DNA from: Candidatus Margulisiibacteriota bacterium
Lineage (GTDB): Bacteria; Margulisbacteria; WOR-1; O2-12-FULL-45-9; XYB2-FULL-48-7
DNA: 7,949 nucleotides
Direction of reading: 5' to 3'
Assembly: GCA_028717325.1 (NCBI GenBank)
Contig: JAQUOB010000048.1
Location: 1-7,949, forward strand
In this document: piece by piece, positions 6,248 through 7,949 of the stretch
Layout: every line of letters starts with the position of its first letter
How positions within the stretch are numbered: position 1 is the stretch's first letter
Notes under the pieces: generated by a model
The model's database searches: none
What the model was told of the DNA's origin: nothing
What the model saw: only the letters and a program-made list of their open reading frames with translations
Position numbers and translations under genes: made by a program

Positions 6248-6518
6248 GTCCCTTGGGCAGGTGCCGGTTGAGGCGGTCTTTTAGCTCGGGCGGCTTGACC
6301 CATAATTCAAACTGTATTTCGGCAAATTCCCCGTCAGACACGGCTCCGACCTTAAGCGCGTTGCCCCAGGAGATCTTCATGTGAGGATTGAAACCCTGCG
6401 AATAGGCGACCGGCAGGTCGGCCCGCCTGATCGCGCGCTGAAAGGCCCGCATCAGGTCGCGGTGCGAGATGAATTTGACCTCCTCGCCTTTTTTGTATTT
6501 AACCTTTATTTTTTGCAT
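6219..6518 (-). CDS. DUF2344 / radical-SAM-linked protein (TIGR03936 type), half-length
   Basis: A 99-residue protein. KVKYKKGEEVKFISHRDLMR, FQRAIRRADLPVAYSQGFNPH and MKISWGNALKVG match the N-terminal half of DUF2344 (PF10105), a family of unknown function found next to, or fused to, TIGR03960-type radical SAM proteins. The usual length is about 200 residues or more; this one stops with TAA after LPKGLEILEAFLV, and rplU begins 11 nt later, so the second half is missing. I see no continuation in another frame. It overlaps the radical SAM gene by 20 nt, and a weak GAGG lies about 11-12 nt before ATG, so its translation is probably coupled to that gene. It may be a minimal version or a decayed one; the well-kept conserved residues favour a functional short protein. 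Confidence 0.88.
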   Translation of the reverse strand: MQKIKVKYKKGEEVKFISHRDLMRAFQRAIRRADLPVAYSQGFNPHMKISWGNALKVGAVSDGEFAEIQFELWVKPPELKDRLNRHLPKGLEILEAFLV

Positions 6519-7949
6519 GAAGCAATAAGACCTCTTTCGGCACGCCGGTCTCGATGTGGTCCCAGGGCAGGGGTTCGTCGAAAGCCCTGGCTTTCAAATA
6601 TTCATTGGGGTCGATCCCGCTCTTGGCAAAAGCCGTTAGCCAGAGATCGAACTTAAAATGCTCCGACCAGGCGTCAAAACGGGCGCCCAGTTGCCAGGCC
6701 TTTTCGATCACGGCCGATAATTTCCGATCGCCCCGGGAAAAGACCCCTTCAAGAAAACTGGCTTCCGCGTGATGCCATTTGATCTCGATATTCCTGTTCT
6801 TGACATTTTGTTTGATGAATTTTTGTTTCGCCAGCGTTTCTTCGATCGTGATCTGCCGCTCCCACTGGAGGGGGGTATGCGGTTTGGGGATGAAGGTTGA
6901 GAGATTGACGGTTATTCTGGCCCGGCGGGAATGTTGTTTTCCGATCCCGATGATCTTATTGGCCAGTTCGCAAATGGCAAGCAGGTCCTCTTCGGTCTCG
7001 GTCGGCAGGCCGATCATGAAATAGAGCTTGATCGCTTCGATCCCTTCTTCGAACGCGGCTTTGACCCCCTCAATAATATTTTCTTCGGTCATGTTCTTGC
7101 CGATCGCGTCGCGCAGGCGCTGGGTGCCGGCTTCTGGCGCCAGGGTGATGCTGCTGCTGCGCACGCGGGCGATTTCTTTGGCCAGCTTGACGGAAAATGA
7201 GTTCGTGCGCAGCGAGGGCAGCGAGATATTTATCTTTTTGCTCTCATATTTTTTGGCCAGGGTCATGGCCAGCTCGTCGATCCGGCCGTAATCGGAACTG
7301 GAGAGCGAAATAAGGGTCAGTTCTTCGTAACCGGTATTTTTGATGACCTCATCGGCCTGCTGTAGCAGTGCTTCCATCCCCTTCTCCCTGACCGGCCGGT
7401 AGGTCCAGCCGGCCTGGCAGAATTTGCAGCCCCATTTACAGCCGCGCATTATTTCCAGCACGGCCCGGTCATGGACGGCTTCGATGAAGGGGACGATGGG
7501 GGAGAGGGGGTAGGGGGTGGGGGTTAGGTCCTTGATGAATCGCTTAGTGACAGTTTGGCTTAAGCCGGGGACATAGACGCCGTGGATTTTTGCGAGTTCT
7601 CCTAATTTCTGCTTTCTGCTTTCTACTTTCGATTTTCTAAGCGAATCGATGATCTCGAGCAGTACCTCCTCGGCTTCACCAATGACAAAAAGGTCAAAAA
7701 ACTCGGCGACCGGCTCCGGGTTGAAAGAGCAGGGACCCCCGCCCAGGACCAGCGGATCACCGTCTCCCCGCTCCGAACTCCGAACCGGGATACCTCCCAA
7801 CTTGAGCATCGTGATTATATTGGTATACGTCAGTTCGTGGCCCAGACTGAAACCGAGCGCGTCGAATTCATGGAGCGGCTTTTGGGACTCGAGAGTTGTC
7901 AGTTGTAAGTTGTTAGTTGTAAGTTGGCTTTCCATGTCCGGCCAGGGAG
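6499..7949 (-). CDS. Radical SAM protein of the TIGR03960 type (5' end beyond the window)
   Basis: The visible part is 483 residues. The first in-frame ATG (7935) is not the start: the frame stays open to the window edge and the preceding residues PWPD with that Met form PWPDME, a motif I know from inside this family. The protein binds a 4Fe-4S cluster and SAM through CKWGCKFC (C166, C170 and C173 counted from that Met), a C-x3-C-x2-C motif. An upstream part resembles the B12-binding-like domain of the family (FDALGFSLGHELTYTN, LVLGGGPCSFNPEPVAEFFD, FVIGEAEE). The barrel continues with SLSSSDYGR, ITLAPEAGTQRLR and LYFMIGLPTET. The reaction is unknown. It overlaps the DUF2344 gene by 20 nt, as expected for this pair. 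Four heptad-repeat arrays are embedded in its coding sequence between 7499 and 7928. Confidence 0.93.
   Translation of the reverse strand, partial: PWPDMESQLTTNNLQLTTLESQKPLHEFDALGFSLGHELTYTNIITMLKLGGIPVRSSERGDGDPLVLGGGPCSFNPEPVAEFFDLFVIGEAEEVLLEIIDSLRKSKVESRKQKLGELAKIHGVYVPGLSQTVTKRFIKDLTPTPYPLSPIVPFIEAVHDRAVLEIMRGCKWGCKFCQAGWTYRPVREKGMEALLQQADEVIKNTGYEELTLISLSSSDYGRIDELAMTLAKKYESKKINISLPSLRTNSFSVKLAKEIARVRSSSITLAPEAGTQRLRDAIGKNMTEENIIEGVKAAFEEGIEAIKLYFMIGLPTETEEDLLAICELANKIIGIGKQHSRRARITVNLSTFIPKPHTPLQWERQITIEETLAKQKFIKQNVKNRNIEIKWHHAEASFLEGVFSRGDRKLSAVIEKAWQLGARFDAWSEHFKFDLWLTAFAKSGIDPNEYLKARAFDEPLPWDHIETGVPKEVLLLHAKNKG
7499..7526. repeat. Heptad array 1, G-rich (GGGGGTA type), 4 units
   Basis: Four contiguous 7-mers (GGGGAGA, GGGGGTA and two variants) start at 7499, 7506, 7513 and 7520 on the + strand. 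They lie in frame in the radical SAM gene and encode the Pro/Thr-rich stretch LTPTPYPLSP, about 20 residues before the Fe-S cysteines. With the G at 7498 they form four runs of five G. Confidence 0.85.
7606..7640. repeat. Heptad array 2 (TTTCTGC type), 5 units
   Basis: Five contiguous 7-mers with the constant part TTTC start at 7606, 7613, 7620, 7627 and 7634; the first two are identical. On the coding strand they are purine-rich and encode the charged stretch LRKSKVESRKQKL between the N-terminal domain and the barrel. Confidence 0.85.
7764..7784. repeat. Heptad array 3 (CTCCGAA type), 3 units
   Basis: Three contiguous 7-mers start at 7764 (CTCCCCG), 7771 and 7778 (both CTCCGAA). They encode the variable stretch VRSSERG before the conserved PLVLGGGPC. 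This is the shortest of the four arrays and on its own would be weak; its period and location group it with the others. Confidence 0.6.
7894..7928. repeat. Heptad array 4 (AGTTGTN type), 5 units
   Basis: Five contiguous 7-mers start at 7894, 7901, 7908, 7915 and 7922. Four read AGTTGTN and the last reads AGTTGGC. They encode QLTTNNLQLTTL directly after the PWPDME motif of the radical SAM protein. Confidence 0.85.

Noticed and set aside
7933..7935. ATG at 7935 as start of the radical SAM gene
   Set aside because: The frame is open to the window edge and the preceding residues complete the family motif PWPDME, so this Met is internal.

Overview
The window is a bacterial chromosomal segment of housekeeping type. 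All seven genes I can support lie on the minus strand, so they read from the right edge to the left. Base composition is moderately GC-rich. I cannot name the organism with certainty. Three things recall Cyanobacteria and their uncultured relatives (for example Margulisbacteria/WOR-1): tandem heptanucleotide arrays, a strong excess of GATC, and one HIP1-type octamer. The order radical SAM - DUF2344 - rplU - rpmA - proB also recalls the Firmicutes-type cluster. This placement is an inference.

Right part (7949 down to 4865). A radical SAM protein of the TIGR03960 type enters from beyond the right edge. It overlaps by 20 nt a half-length DUF2344 (TIGR03936-type) gene. Then come rplU (L21), rpmA (L27, overlapping rplU by 11 nt) and a short proB (glutamate 5-kinase without a PUA domain). 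This looks like a compacted form of the cluster rSAM-DUF2344-rng-rplU-prp-rpmA-obgE-proB-proA, with rng, prp, obgE and proA absent here. A good promoter inside the 3' end of the DUF2344 gene would let rplU-rpmA-proB be transcribed separately, with an almost leaderless rplU message.

Middle (4864 down to 1532). A lipoprotein solute-binding protein of the carbohydrate ABC-transporter type has its own clear promoter (TTGAGC-17-TATAAT) but no permease or ATPase gene beside it. A double-hairpin palindromic element of about 80 bp separates it from glmS (glucosamine-6-phosphate synthase), and its outer stem touches the glmS Shine-Dalgarno sequence.

Left part (1483 down to 1). The first 494 residues of a large cellobiose-phosphorylase-like protein run off the left edge. 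Its promoter (TTGACT-17-TATAAA) would start transcription on the GTG start codon, giving a leaderless message.

The most unusual signal is in the visible 5' part of the radical SAM gene. Within about 430 bp there are four unrelated tandem arrays, each with a 7-bp period, embedded in frame in the coding sequence. One of them forms a four-run G5 quadruplex motif on the + strand. I see no defence system, transposon, CRISPR array, tRNA or rRNA.
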